A model generated the notes under the pieces. That model saw only the letters and a list, made by a program, of their open reading frames with translations. It was not told the DNA's origin and made no database searches. Below are positions 7,806 through 15,603 of a DNA stretch of 64,000 nucleotides, in pieces. Source of the DNA: Johnsonella ignava ATCC 51276 (lineage in GTDB: Bacteria; Bacillota; Clostridia; Lachnospirales; Lachnospiraceae); the NCBI RefSeq assembly GCF_000235445.1, contig NZ_JH378832.1:234582-298581 (forward strand), in the 5' to 3' direction. The position numbers and the translations under genes are program-made. Within the stretch, counting starts at the first letter, position 1. Each line of letters starts with the position of its first letter.

Positions 7806-8174
7806 ATTACCACGTAGACGAAAAACTCTAAGGCTTTAACAACCACAAACGCTACATTAAATACGAGAAAGTAACTATATATGCCCTTTACAAGCTCCTT
7901 ATTATTAATATCTTTCAGCTTTACCATCGCTGCATAGATATTAAGACAAAACACTATAAATACAAACCATACATATAACTTATCATAGGGTGATATTCGT
8001 ATACTGTATGCTATCCCAAATAAGTCATAAAAATTCAAATAATCATACAATGTGTAATCTTTAAAATTTGAAAAATCCTCTATAATAAGAACAATAGTAG
8101 ATTGCATGTGTATAATTAAAAGTATAGCAGTCAGTATATCAACAAAAAAATAATAAAAGCTTTTTCTTTTTCAT
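7790..8174 (-). pseudogene. Four-helix membrane protein, candidate immunity protein, copy 2, frameshifted near its start
   Basis: The paralogue start is the ATG at 8174, which overlaps the stop of the preceding domain copy as ATGA, exactly as in cassette 1. After MKKKKLLLFF a run of seven T (8144-8150) instead of six shifts the frame into a stop; the downstream frame then gives VDILTAILLI and the rest of the protein to 7790. An internal ATG at 8107 would make a 105-residue form lacking helix 1. Conserved motifs FIVFCLNIYAAMVKLK and NKELVKGIYSYF are intact. Either a recent pseudogene, a slippage-controlled gene or a sequencing error. Confidence 0.65.
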
Positions 8175-8738
8175 TCCTTTATTCCCTGCCAGCCTTCTTC
8201 AAATATCTCTCTTGCCTGTTGTGCATCAAAGTCTTTATTATATCTATTCTCATTCTGACCATGCTTCTCTCCACTTATCGGCAAATCATCTTTTGAGGCA
8301 TTTCCATACTTATTATAAGGATCAATATCTAACTTCCAGTGTTTGAATCCCGATTTAGATATTAGTCCATCTTTGTAATACATACCGCTGAAATTATATG
8401 TCCCCATGTTCTTAGGATCTGTCTTTTCGGTACAGGCTAAACCTTTGTTTACACTACCGTTTTTATCTCCATAAATGTTAATATATACTCCCCTCATTTC
8501 TTCCGTCTTTAGACATAAACTTAAGGTTATATAGCCCGTTTCCTGAAAAACCGGTAGGACACATATGGTAGGTAGAACTGTCTACTCTTAACAGCACCCA
8601 ATTGCCGCTTTTCTTCTTTAATGCATTAATGTCCTTTGGAATTCTGTTTAACTTATTTCTAAAGTAACCCATTTCTTCATCGATTCCTATGCTAATCCAA
8701 ACAAAATATTTTTCTTCTTTTTCATTGCAAACCTCCAT
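8171..8738 (-). pseudogene. Orphan copy of the C-terminal (toxin-like) domain, cassette 2, one-base frameshift
   Basis: Two overlapping frames (8738-8478 and 8497-8171) together align along the whole C-terminal domain of the 1141-residue surface protein. The domain proper begins at MGYFRNKLNRIPKDINALKK (ATG 8672). The shift falls at a run of four G (8490-8493) where the intact gene has three: DGRNEG then SIY-stop, while the other frame resumes VYINIYGD. The C-terminus FEEGWQGIKE is kept and overlaps the next gene by ATGA. At 8725 it carries a copied leader of the leucine-rich repeat gene (MKKKKNILFGLA-stop). With one base fewer it would encode about 170 residues without signal peptide. Confidence 0.7.
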
Positions 8739-8756
8739 TTCGCAATTTTCCTGTAT

Positions 8757-8900
8757 TATCTACTTATACAGGGGCTGAAATGATTAAAAAATCTTATTAA
8801 CCTCCAGCCCCTATAGATATGTTAGAAGCTTCCGATTTAAATACCCCCCCCTTAATTCCACTAAAGCATCAAACTTCTCAGCAAATATTTGTTATGCATG
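8757..8900. repeat. Cassette intergenic repeat, copy 4, with a C8 tract
   Basis: Starts TCTACTTATACAGGGGCTG with arms GGGGCTG (8771-8777) and CAGCCCC (8805-8811), nearly identical to copy 2. A run of eight C lies at 8844-8851. It separates membrane-protein copy 1 from the cassette 2 domain copy. Confidence 0.65.
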
Positions 8901-9272
8901 AGTTAAGATATCTAAATAGAAGTAAAATTCGAAAATCTTAAGCACTACAAATACCACATTAAATATAAGAAAGTACCCGTATATACCTTTGACAAGCTCC
9001 TTATTGTGAATATCTTTCAGCTTTACCATCGCTGCATAGATATTAAAACAAAATACTATAAATTGAATCCATGGATATATATCCCGATATGTCGACCTTT
9101 CTATAACTCCTGATATCCCATAAAAAACATATCCTGCAAAATAAGTCTGTACTAGAAAATCTTTTAAATGTGAAAAATACTTTATACTAAAGACAAGCAT
9201 AGATTGTACCTGTATTATTAAGAGTATAGTAGTCAATATATCAATAAAAAATAAAAGCTTTTTCTTTTTCAT
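8892..9272 (-). CDS. Four-helix membrane protein, candidate immunity protein, copy 1
   Basis: 126 residues from the ATG at 9272, which overlaps the stop of the large surface-protein gene (ATGA), so the two are translationally coupled. Start MKKKKLLFFIDILTTILLI gives helix 1; further helices lie at about 45-60, 70-88 (FIVFCFNIYAAMVKLK) and 95-118 (FLIFNVVFVVLKIFEFYFYL). It has no signal for export beyond its helices and no known domain that I recognise. Tight coupling to a gene with a variable-looking C-terminus is typical of toxin/immunity pairs; a membrane-embedded immunity protein would suit a toxin acting at the membrane. This function is inferred. Confidence 0.78.
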   Translation of the reverse strand: MKKKKLLFFIDILTTILLIIQVQSMLVFSIKYFSHLKDFLVQTYFAGYVFYGISGVIERSTYRDIYPWIQFIVFCFNIYAAMVKLKDIHNKELVKGIYGYFLIFNVVFVVLKIFEFYFYLDILTHA

Positions 9273-12200
9273 TCCTTTATACCTTGCCAACCTTCCTCAA
9301 AGGTTTTTCTTGCCTGTTTTGCATCAGAATCATTGTCATATCTAGTCGCATTCTGACCACTTTTCTCTCCCTCTTTCGGCAAATCATCTATTGATTTATT
9401 TCCATATTTTTCATAAGGAGCAAGATCCAGAAGCAAATGATTTAGTCCTGATACAGATACTACTCCATCTTTATAATACCTGCCGCTGAAATTATATGTT
9501 CCCATATTCTTAGGATCTGTCCTTTCGGTACAGGCTAAACCTTTGTTTGAATTGTTATTATTATCTCCATAAATATTTATATATACACCCTCATTTCTTC
9601 CGTCTTTAGACATAAACTTAAGGTTATACAGTCCGTTTCCTGAAAAACTGGAGGGACACATATGATAGGTAGAGTGTTCCATAGTCAATAACACCCAATT
9701 GCTGCCGTTCGCCTTTAATTCATTGATATCCTTCGGAATTCTGTTTAAATTATTTCTAAAGTAGTGAATTTCTTCACTTACTTTGCAATCCTTCATATAG
9801 TTATTGAATTGAGTGCAATAACTATCCCAGTATTTATCCCAGCTGCTTTGCCAGTAATCCTCCCTAATTTTATTTGTCGTGTCAACGTTTCTTTCCGTCA
9901 AAAATGTATAATAATCCTCCATAAGAATCTCTACTCCAAATTTTGCACTTTCAAACCTGGCTTCACGATAATCCGGAAATATATTGTTATCTTTCAGCCT
10001 TTTATCCACTCTATCTTCAACACTTGCCAGGTGTTTCGGACTTCCAAGATAATCTATCTGATATATTTTAGCTGTTAAAGGATATTCATCTTCTTTGTCT
10101 TCGACGCTGTCATTATCACTATCTTTTCTAGTCGGATAGGATTTAAGTTTAAAGAACACTCTGCCGTTTTTATCCGTTCTCTGGACTATTTCTTCACCGT
10201 CCTTTAAACCGTCTCCGTCAGTGTCGGCATTTTTTTTGTTAAGCATCATAATTATTCCGTTGAAAAGTCTGATTCTCTCCTCATGATAATCACTTAATCC
10301 GTCCCCGTCGCTATCACTAACTACATCTACCGTATCGCTTATCAGCTTTTTGAATTCTTCAATCAGCTCATCCGCACTGTCTGCATGATAGTGCTTACCT
10401 CCCGTAACCAAGGCTATCTTATTAAGCAGCGCCCTATCGTACTCGTTTCCAAGCCCTACCGTATATATTTTAACTCCTCGCTCTATTGCCATCTGTTCAT
10501 ATTTCGGATCATAAGAGCCCTGTCCGTCAGTTAAAAAGACAATGATTTTCATAGCTTTTTCTTTTGTATTTGAATCGCTGCCTGCAACCGGGTACTCTTT
10601 CATAGCCTGTTCCAAAGCTACACTTAAATTTGTCCAGCCCCTGTTGTTTTCAATACTATTCAGGCTTTCCTTTGCAGCCTCAAGATCGTCGGTTAATGAC
10701 TGATAGGTAGTTGCTGAGGTCCAAAAGCCTATAACCGCAGCCCTGTCTCCTTTCCTAAGCGTATCTATAAACTTTTTTGTAACATCAACCCTGACTTTAC
10801 CGCTGTCATTTTTTAGCATACTTTCGGATTCATCTATTACAAATACAACCTCTATTATTGCGCCAGGATCAAATTTTGATGAAGACAGTATATTTTGTTC
10901 CCATGCTTTTTTCTGATCGTTTTTATTCAGCAGACCATATTTTGAAAAATGAGTTGTTTTTGCCGTTACCGTATGATTGTTCCAGTCAATGCTTTGCTCC
11001 TCTAAAAGCACAAGTTCCTGATTTTCAGTATCAACATAGTATATTGCCGGCTCAAAATCCTCAGACTGAACATACTTATCATCAAATTTAAATGTTAAAA
11101 CCGCCTCCTGTATTTCACCGTCCGCCTTAAAATCATAAGCGGCATCAAGCAGTCCCGGAACTTCTTCGGGCATCCAAATGCTTTCACTTGGCGTATCTCT
11201 TTCTATACTGATATTATCCGCATTTCCTGCCTTAAGTTTTATTACTGCCGACGGCTTGGAGCTTCCCTGCTCTCTTTCATATACCTTTGTAACACTGATA
11301 ATCTCTTTTCCGTCAAGGATTCCGTTTCCGTCAGTATCGGGATTTGTCGGACTGAAACCGTATTGTATTTCAAGTCCGTCTATAAGTCCGTCATTATCCG
11401 TATCCGGCTTGTTCGGATCAGTCCCGTACTCCTTTTCTTTTCCGTCATTAAGATAATCCTTATCTTTATCATTATGTATTGGACTTGAACCAAACTCCAC
11501 CTCCTGCAGATTTGTAAGTCCGTCATTATCTATGTCAAAATCCGCATCCTTAATATCCTTTGAATACGTATGCGGATTAAGAGGATCTGTCAGCGTAAGT
11601 TCATACTCATGATAATCCGTCAGTCCGTCATCATCAGTATCAGCCTTGTGAATGTCGGTATTTATCAAAGTCTCTATCGCATCTACAAGCCCGTCTGCAT
11701 CGCTGTCATGCTTCATATCAAGCCATATAGCATATAATGTAATATCCTCATTGACAGGTGTATCATTAAATGAAAAAGCATTCATTAAATCTTTCTCATC
11801 CTTATTCCTATACCATGCTAAAAAATAATACCCGTCTCTATACACAGGCTCCGGCTCCTGCACATAATCTCCCGCCTTTACCGAAACCGATTGGGTTTTA
11901 GTTTGATTTGGATAATTAAAATCAAAGGTAACAGTATATTTTTTATCTTCTTTGCCTGATTCTTTATTACCTGTTTGAGGATTTTGAGGATTTTCAGCAG
12001 GATCCGAAGGATTTTCCTGATTTGAATTATTTAAATTATTTTTTCCGTCGCTGCCGGGCTTTGCTTTCGTATCGCTGCCGGATTGTCCCTTGCCGTTTAA
12101 ATTTTTATATGATTTTCCTGTATGTGAACCTGAAGAATTTATACTTTTTTCCGTATTTGACGGCGGCAGTGAGGGCAGTCCTTTGCCTTTAACATATTGT

Positions 12201-12694
12201 ACTTTAAAGTCCTTTATCCATCTGCCGTCTTTATTTACCATATATCCGTCAGGTGTTACAGTATCCTGATATAAACTGCCGTCATTTCCGAAACAGTAGC
12301 TGTAACCGTCTATCCAGTGCCAATTCGTAAGCATTTTTCCGAAACTTCCGTCATGCAGTGTATTAAGAAAATACCATTTGCCGCCGCCATCCTGATACCA
12401 GCCGTACCTCATAAGACCTTCAGCTGCATCTGTCTTGACATTCAGATAATACCAGCTTCCTTTTTCATTCAGCCAGCCCGTTTTCATAATACCCTGTTCA
12501 CTGTAATAGTACCATGAATTTAATCCTGTTGAGTGCCATCCGACAATATTTTCAGTATTATATACACTTTGATTAGGCTGACTGTTAGCCGCAATAACTG
12601 TATTATAAGACGTTGTATATATTATATTTGAAAATAACATTGCCAATGTACATATAACTGCAAATACTTTTTTATAGTTTCTATCTGTTTTCAT
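9269..12694 (-). CDS. Large secreted surface protein: cell-wall-binding repeats, TSP3-like repeats, vWA domain and toxin-like C-terminal domain
   Basis: 1141 residues. In order: signal peptide (1-35); choline-binding-like aromatic repeats (about 48-165, WYYYSEQGIMKTGW, WYYLN, KWYFLN); a polar linker; a Listeria-Bacteroides (Flg_new) repeat (about 252-325, ending ITLYAIW); several DxDxDG calcium-binding TSP3-like repeats (about 330-470); a beta-rich stretch; a vWA domain (about 615-790) with MIDAS residues DESES and the LTDGQG loop; two more TSP3-like units; and a C-terminal domain (about 978-1141) that recurs alone downstream. The NMGTYNFSG and APYEKYGN segments recall C-terminal domains of Rhs-type toxins (from memory, unverified). 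Probably wall-attached through its repeats. The stop overlaps the next ATG. Confidence 0.85.
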   Translation of the reverse strand: MKTDRNYKKVFAVICTLAMLFSNIIYTTSYNTVIAANSQPNQSVYNTENIVGWHSTGLNSWYYYSEQGIMKTGWLNEKGSWYYLNVKTDAAEGLMRYGWYQDGGGKWYFLNTLHDGSFGKMLTNWHWIDGYSYCFGNDGSLYQDTVTPDGYMVNKDGRWIKDFKVQYVKGKGLPSLPPSNTEKSINSSGSHTGKSYKNLNGKGQSGSDTKAKPGSDGKNNLNNSNQENPSDPAENPQNPQTGNKESGKEDKKYTVTFDFNYPNQTKTQSVSVKAGDYVQEPEPVYRDGYYFLAWYRNKDEKDLMNAFSFNDTPVNEDITLYAIWLDMKHDSDADGLVDAIETLINTDIHKADTDDDGLTDYHEYELTLTDPLNPHTYSKDIKDADFDIDNDGLTNLQEVEFGSSPIHNDKDKDYLNDGKEKEYGTDPNKPDTDNDGLIDGLEIQYGFSPTNPDTDGNGILDGKEIISVTKVYEREQGSSKPSAVIKLKAGNADNISIERDTPSESIWMPEEVPGLLDAAYDFKADGEIQEAVLTFKFDDKYVQSEDFEPAIYYVDTENQELVLLEEQSIDWNNHTVTAKTTHFSKYGLLNKNDQKKAWEQNILSSSKFDPGAIIEVVFVIDESESMLKNDSGKVRVDVTKKFIDTLRKGDRAAVIGFWTSATTYQSLTDDLEAAKESLNSIENNRGWTNLSVALEQAMKEYPVAGSDSNTKEKAMKIIVFLTDGQGSYDPKYEQMAIERGVKIYTVGLGNEYDRALLNKIALVTGGKHYHADSADELIEEFKKLISDTVDVVSDSDGDGLSDYHEERIRLFNGIIMMLNKKNADTDGDGLKDGEEIVQRTDKNGRVFFKLKSYPTRKDSDNDSVEDKEDEYPLTAKIYQIDYLGSPKHLASVEDRVDKRLKDNNIFPDYREARFESAKFGVEILMEDYYTFLTERNVDTTNKIREDYWQSSWDKYWDSYCTQFNNYMKDCKVSEEIHYFRNNLNRIPKDINELKANGSNWVLLTMEHSTYHMCPSSFSGNGLYNLKFMSKDGRNEGVYINIYGDNNNNSNKGLACTERTDPKNMGTYNFSGRYYKDGVVSVSGLNHLLLDLAPYEKYGNKSIDDLPKEGEKSGQNATRYDNDSDAKQARKTFEEGWQGIKE

Positions 12695-12754
12695 CTATAT
12701 AACCCATCTCATATTTTATATTATTTTATTAAGGCTTGTACTATTTTATATCAC

Positions 12755-13492
12755 TTAATAATACTCTCTTCTGACCTTGAACTCTGTAATCTTGTTGCAG
12801 CCGTCATAAATATCCACGTAATGTGTATAGAAAAATAACCCTTTTTCTATCACCTCAAGATTCTCCATATATGCAAACGCTTCAGATTCGGCACATTTTA
12901 CCGAATTTGGAAGTATAAGCTCCTTTACATAAGGATTTCCTTTAAATGCCTCTTTTCCTATTACTTCAACCACATCCGGTACAATAACCTTTTCATCGGT
13001 TCCGTTATATTTTATAAGTACTGTTCCCTCTATATCAAAATCTTTGTTTGATATATCAGATGTTTCCTTCTCAGAATCTTTCACTTCGTCATCAGAAGCT
13101 TTTGTCTTAGAATCAGAATCTTTCACTTCAGTATCAACACCTTTTGCATTAGCATCAGAATCCTTCACTTCAGTACCGGAAGCTTTTGCCTTAGTATCAG
13201 CTTCCTTCACTTCAGTATCAGAAGCTTTTGTCTTGGCATTACTTCCGGTTGCAGTCAAAACTGTTTCAGATTCGGAAGCCTTAATTTTGTAATTATAATC
13301 TTTAATATCCTCATTATCTGAAGTCTTATTTTCTAAAACTTTAACTAACGTTCCATCCCCTGTATTCTCCTGTATAAACTCTGAGCCTCTTTGCAGCGTG
13401 TTTTCATTATTGTAGGGATCAGCCCATACAATAACCGTTGATGTTAAAAATACAAACGTTAATCCAAGTAAAATATTTCTCTTCTTTTTCAT
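12755..13492 (-). CDS. Secreted BspA-type leucine-rich repeat protein with repetitive linker
   Basis: 245 residues. The signal peptide MKKKRNILLGLTFVFLTSTV is followed by cleavage near VWA-DP. Residues about 80-150 are a low-complexity linker built from units such as KASDTEVKEAD and KASGTEVKDSD. Residues about 155-230 hold one or two LRR_5 (BspA) repeats: VIGKEAFKGNPYVKELILP and AFAYMENLEVI. BspA-type repeats mediate adhesion in oral and gut bacteria. It lies 60 bp upstream of the large surface protein on the same strand and probably shares its transcript. Its ribosome site and first codons are copied in front of the orphan domain cassettes downstream. Confidence 0.8.
   Translation of the reverse strand: MKKKRNILLGLTFVFLTSTVIVWADPYNNENTLQRGSEFIQENTGDGTLVKVLENKTSDNEDIKDYNYKIKASESETVLTATGSNAKTKASDTEVKEADTKAKASGTEVKDSDANAKGVDTEVKDSDSKTKASDDEVKDSEKETSDISNKDFDIEGTVLIKYNGTDEKVIVPDVVEVIGKEAFKGNPYVKELILPNSVKCAESEAFAYMENLEVIEKGLFFYTHYVDIYDGCNKITEFKVRREYY
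13040..13240. repeat. Intragenic repeats encoding the D/K/S/E-rich linker
   Basis: Imperfect repeats with a period near 30 bp (CTTTTGTCTTAG / CCTTCACTTCAGTATC variants) encode the KASDTEVK-type linker of the leucine-rich repeat protein. Such arrays can change copy number and alter linker length. Confidence 0.55.
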
Positions 13493-13561
13493 TGCAAACC
13501 TCCATTTCGCAATTTGCGTATACTGTCTGTTGTTAGATTAAATACATGATAATTATTCTGA

Positions 13562-13810
13562 TTATATTATAAATAATACTATATTGTCGGACTCAATCAT
13601 TTTTGCCTTTTTATACATAAAAGCATAGCCTCCTATCATAAATATATAAAAAACTGTACGTAGTCCAATGATAAAGGAAAGCTGTACCGAAAACATATAA
13701 AAAAAAGCCCAGAGATACCCATAAAATAATTCCGGTAAATGACAAGAACTATTCTATGTTTATCCTGAACTTTTTCTGGCAACGCCTCTATACGATAAAA
13801 CCCCTAGATC
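13562..13810 (-). pseudogene. Frameshifted remnant of a small membrane protein
   Basis: The minus strand reads GFYRIEALPEKVQDKHRIV and continues LVIYRNYFMGISGLFF, then, after an eight-T run (A8 at 13699-13706), the next frame gives YMFSVQLSFIIGLRTVF and on to IVLFII-stop at 13562. The joined sequence looks like the C-terminal half of a two-helix membrane protein. The 5' end is lost in further stops near 13800. No family assigned. Confidence 0.4.
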
Positions 13811-14477
13811 GCTCAAGACACTCCCGGCTATATAAAAAGGCTATATAAAATCGCCCCAACCTTAATATTCATTCTTTAAAATAGAAATTATAAATATACT
13901 CGCACCTATAAACACCCATACCTCAAATCACCAACTCTGCTGTTAATAACTTGAGGTACCTGCTGCCGCTATATCACCATATATCCTATATACTCATATC
14001 ATTCTATCACTAAAACTTCTCCTGTTTACAGACTCCGACCATAAAATATGCTCTTAGTCAACCTTCTCTAACCTAAAACCTATAACAGCTTAGCTTAACA
14101 TTGCCCGGTTTAATCGCTCTAACTTAATCATTCTAACTTTCATCACTATAACTTAACCGCTCTAACTCAATCATTCTAACTTTCATCACTATAACTTAAT
14201 CGCTCTAACTTAATCATTCTAACTGTTATCTCTCCAACCATACATAAGCAACCTATCACCGACTCATACCGCTATCACTAAACAATACAAAACTCTAACT
14301 CTATAACTTGCTCCATTCATTCAAAAACGACGAGCATACGCAAATCCGTTATCACTATAAGCTGTGCTTTTCTAACTGTATGTATTATATACTATATTAT
14401 TTTTTTGTGTGTTTTAAGGTATAAACAGTAGTAAAAAAGGTATGAACAACTATAAACGTTATATTTTTAAAGAAATC
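13811..14477. other. Gene-free intergenic region
   Basis: No open frame with coding character on either strand. It is poor in G on the plus strand and rich in TCTAAC/ACTATAAC words, and contains the 43-bp tandem repeat listed separately. The promoter of the surface-protein locus probably lies just upstream of 13492. Confidence 0.5.
14115..14230. repeat. 43-bp tandem repeat, about 2.7 copies
   Basis: Copies start at 14115, 14158 and 14201 with CGCTCTAACTTAATCATTCT; the first two are full 43-bp units differing at two positions and the third breaks off at AACTGTTATC. No spacers differ between copies, so it is not a CRISPR. Internal sub-repeats (TCTAACTTAATC) are visible. Confidence 0.8.
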
Positions 14478-14508
14478 GGCACAGGATGTAGCTGTCTACA
14501 CCTGTGCC
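14478..14508 (-). terminator. Terminator hairpin overlapping the prfA stop codon
   Basis: GGCACAGGTGTAG pairs with CTACATCCTGTGCC (13 bp, one bulged base) around an ACAG loop. The left arm contains the last prfA codons and its TAG stop (14496-14498). The trailing T-run is weak (TTTCTTT). Confidence 0.6.
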
Positions 14509-15569
14509 AATTTGCTTAGTTTTGCACTCTGATCCGCCGCTATACATGCATCTATAAGCTCCTGTATATCTCCGTCCATTATTTTATCAAGCTTATACAT
14601 CGTCAGGTTTATCCTGTGATCCGTAACCCTGCCCTGCGGAAAATTGTACGTCCTTATTTTTTCAGACCTGTCGCCTGTACCTATCTGGCTTCTTCTTTCC
14701 TGTGCTTCCTCCGACTGTTTTTTTTCAAGCTCAAGCTCATAAAGCTTGCTTCTTAATAAGGCAAAAGCCTTTTCCTTATTTTGCAGCTGTGATTTTTCAG
14801 TCTGTGAATATATCACTATACCGCTGGGATAGTGAGTAAGACGAACTGCGGAGTCTGTAGTATTGACACACTGCCCTCCATTTCCAGAAGCACGCATAAC
14901 ATCTATTCGTATATCATTCATGTCTATATGTACATCAACCTCTTCTGCCTCAGGCATCACCGCAACTGAGGCGGTTGATGTATGTATCCTTCCGCCCGAC
15001 TCGGTTTCAGGCACTCTCTGCACCCTATGTACTCCCGACTCATATTTAAGCTTTGAATATGCTCCTCTGCCGCTTATCATAGCAACAATTTCCTTAAAGC
15101 CGCCTATGCCGTTTTCATTTAAACTTATTATTTCAACCTTCCAGTTAAGATTTTCAGCATAATGTGCATACATTCTGTAAAGCTCGGCAGCAAAAAGAGC
15201 CGCTTCATCTCCGCCGGCACCTGCCCTTATTTCAAGCATTATATTTTTATCATCATTAGGATCTTTCGGAAGAAGCAGGAGCTTAAGTTCATGCTCAAGC
15301 TCAGTTTCCCTCCTCTTTCCTTCAGCCAGCTCCTCTTTTGCCAGCTCCCTCATCTCATCATCACTCTCGGAATCAAGTATAGCCAGTGCATCCTGCTGGT
15401 TTTTTAATGCATTTTTATAATCATTATACGCATTTACAAGCGGAAGAAGATCAGACTGTTCTTTCATAAGCTTTTTAAATCTGTCTTGATTTCCTGCAAC
15501 TTCAGGATTTGCAAGTTCTGCCATAACTTCTTCATAATGTACAAGTATATCTTCTAAATTGTCAAACAT
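14496..15569 (-). CDS. prfA: Peptide chain release factor 1
   Basis: 357 residues, full length. The GGQ peptidyl-hydrolysis motif occurs in RASGNGGQCVNTTDSAVRLT near residue 230, and the PxT stop-codon recognition tripeptide as VQRVPETESGG near 185, which fits RF1 (UAA/UAG) rather than RF2. The enzyme releases the nascent chain at termination codons on the ribosome. The gene is 34 bp downstream of prmC, whose product methylates the GGQ glutamine, the standard pairing. Confidence 0.97.
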   Translation of the reverse strand: MFDNLEDILVHYEEVMAELANPEVAGNQDRFKKLMKEQSDLLPLVNAYNDYKNALKNQQDALAILDSESDDEMRELAKEELAEGKRRETELEHELKLLLLPKDPNDDKNIMLEIRAGAGGDEAALFAAELYRMYAHYAENLNWKVEIISLNENGIGGFKEIVAMISGRGAYSKLKYESGVHRVQRVPETESGGRIHTSTASVAVMPEAEEVDVHIDMNDIRIDVMRASGNGGQCVNTTDSAVRLTHYPSGIVIYSQTEKSQLQNKEKAFALLRSKLYELELEKKQSEEAQERRSQIGTGDRSEKIRTYNFPQGRVTDHRINLTMYKLDKIMDGDIQELIDACIAADQSAKLSKLAQV

Positions 15570-15603
15570 TCCAATACCTCTTTCTATAAATATTATTAAT
15601 CAA

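Noticed and set aside
14115..14230. Possible CRISPR array
   Set aside because: Units are contiguous 43-bp tandem repeats with no unique spacers and no cas genes nearby.
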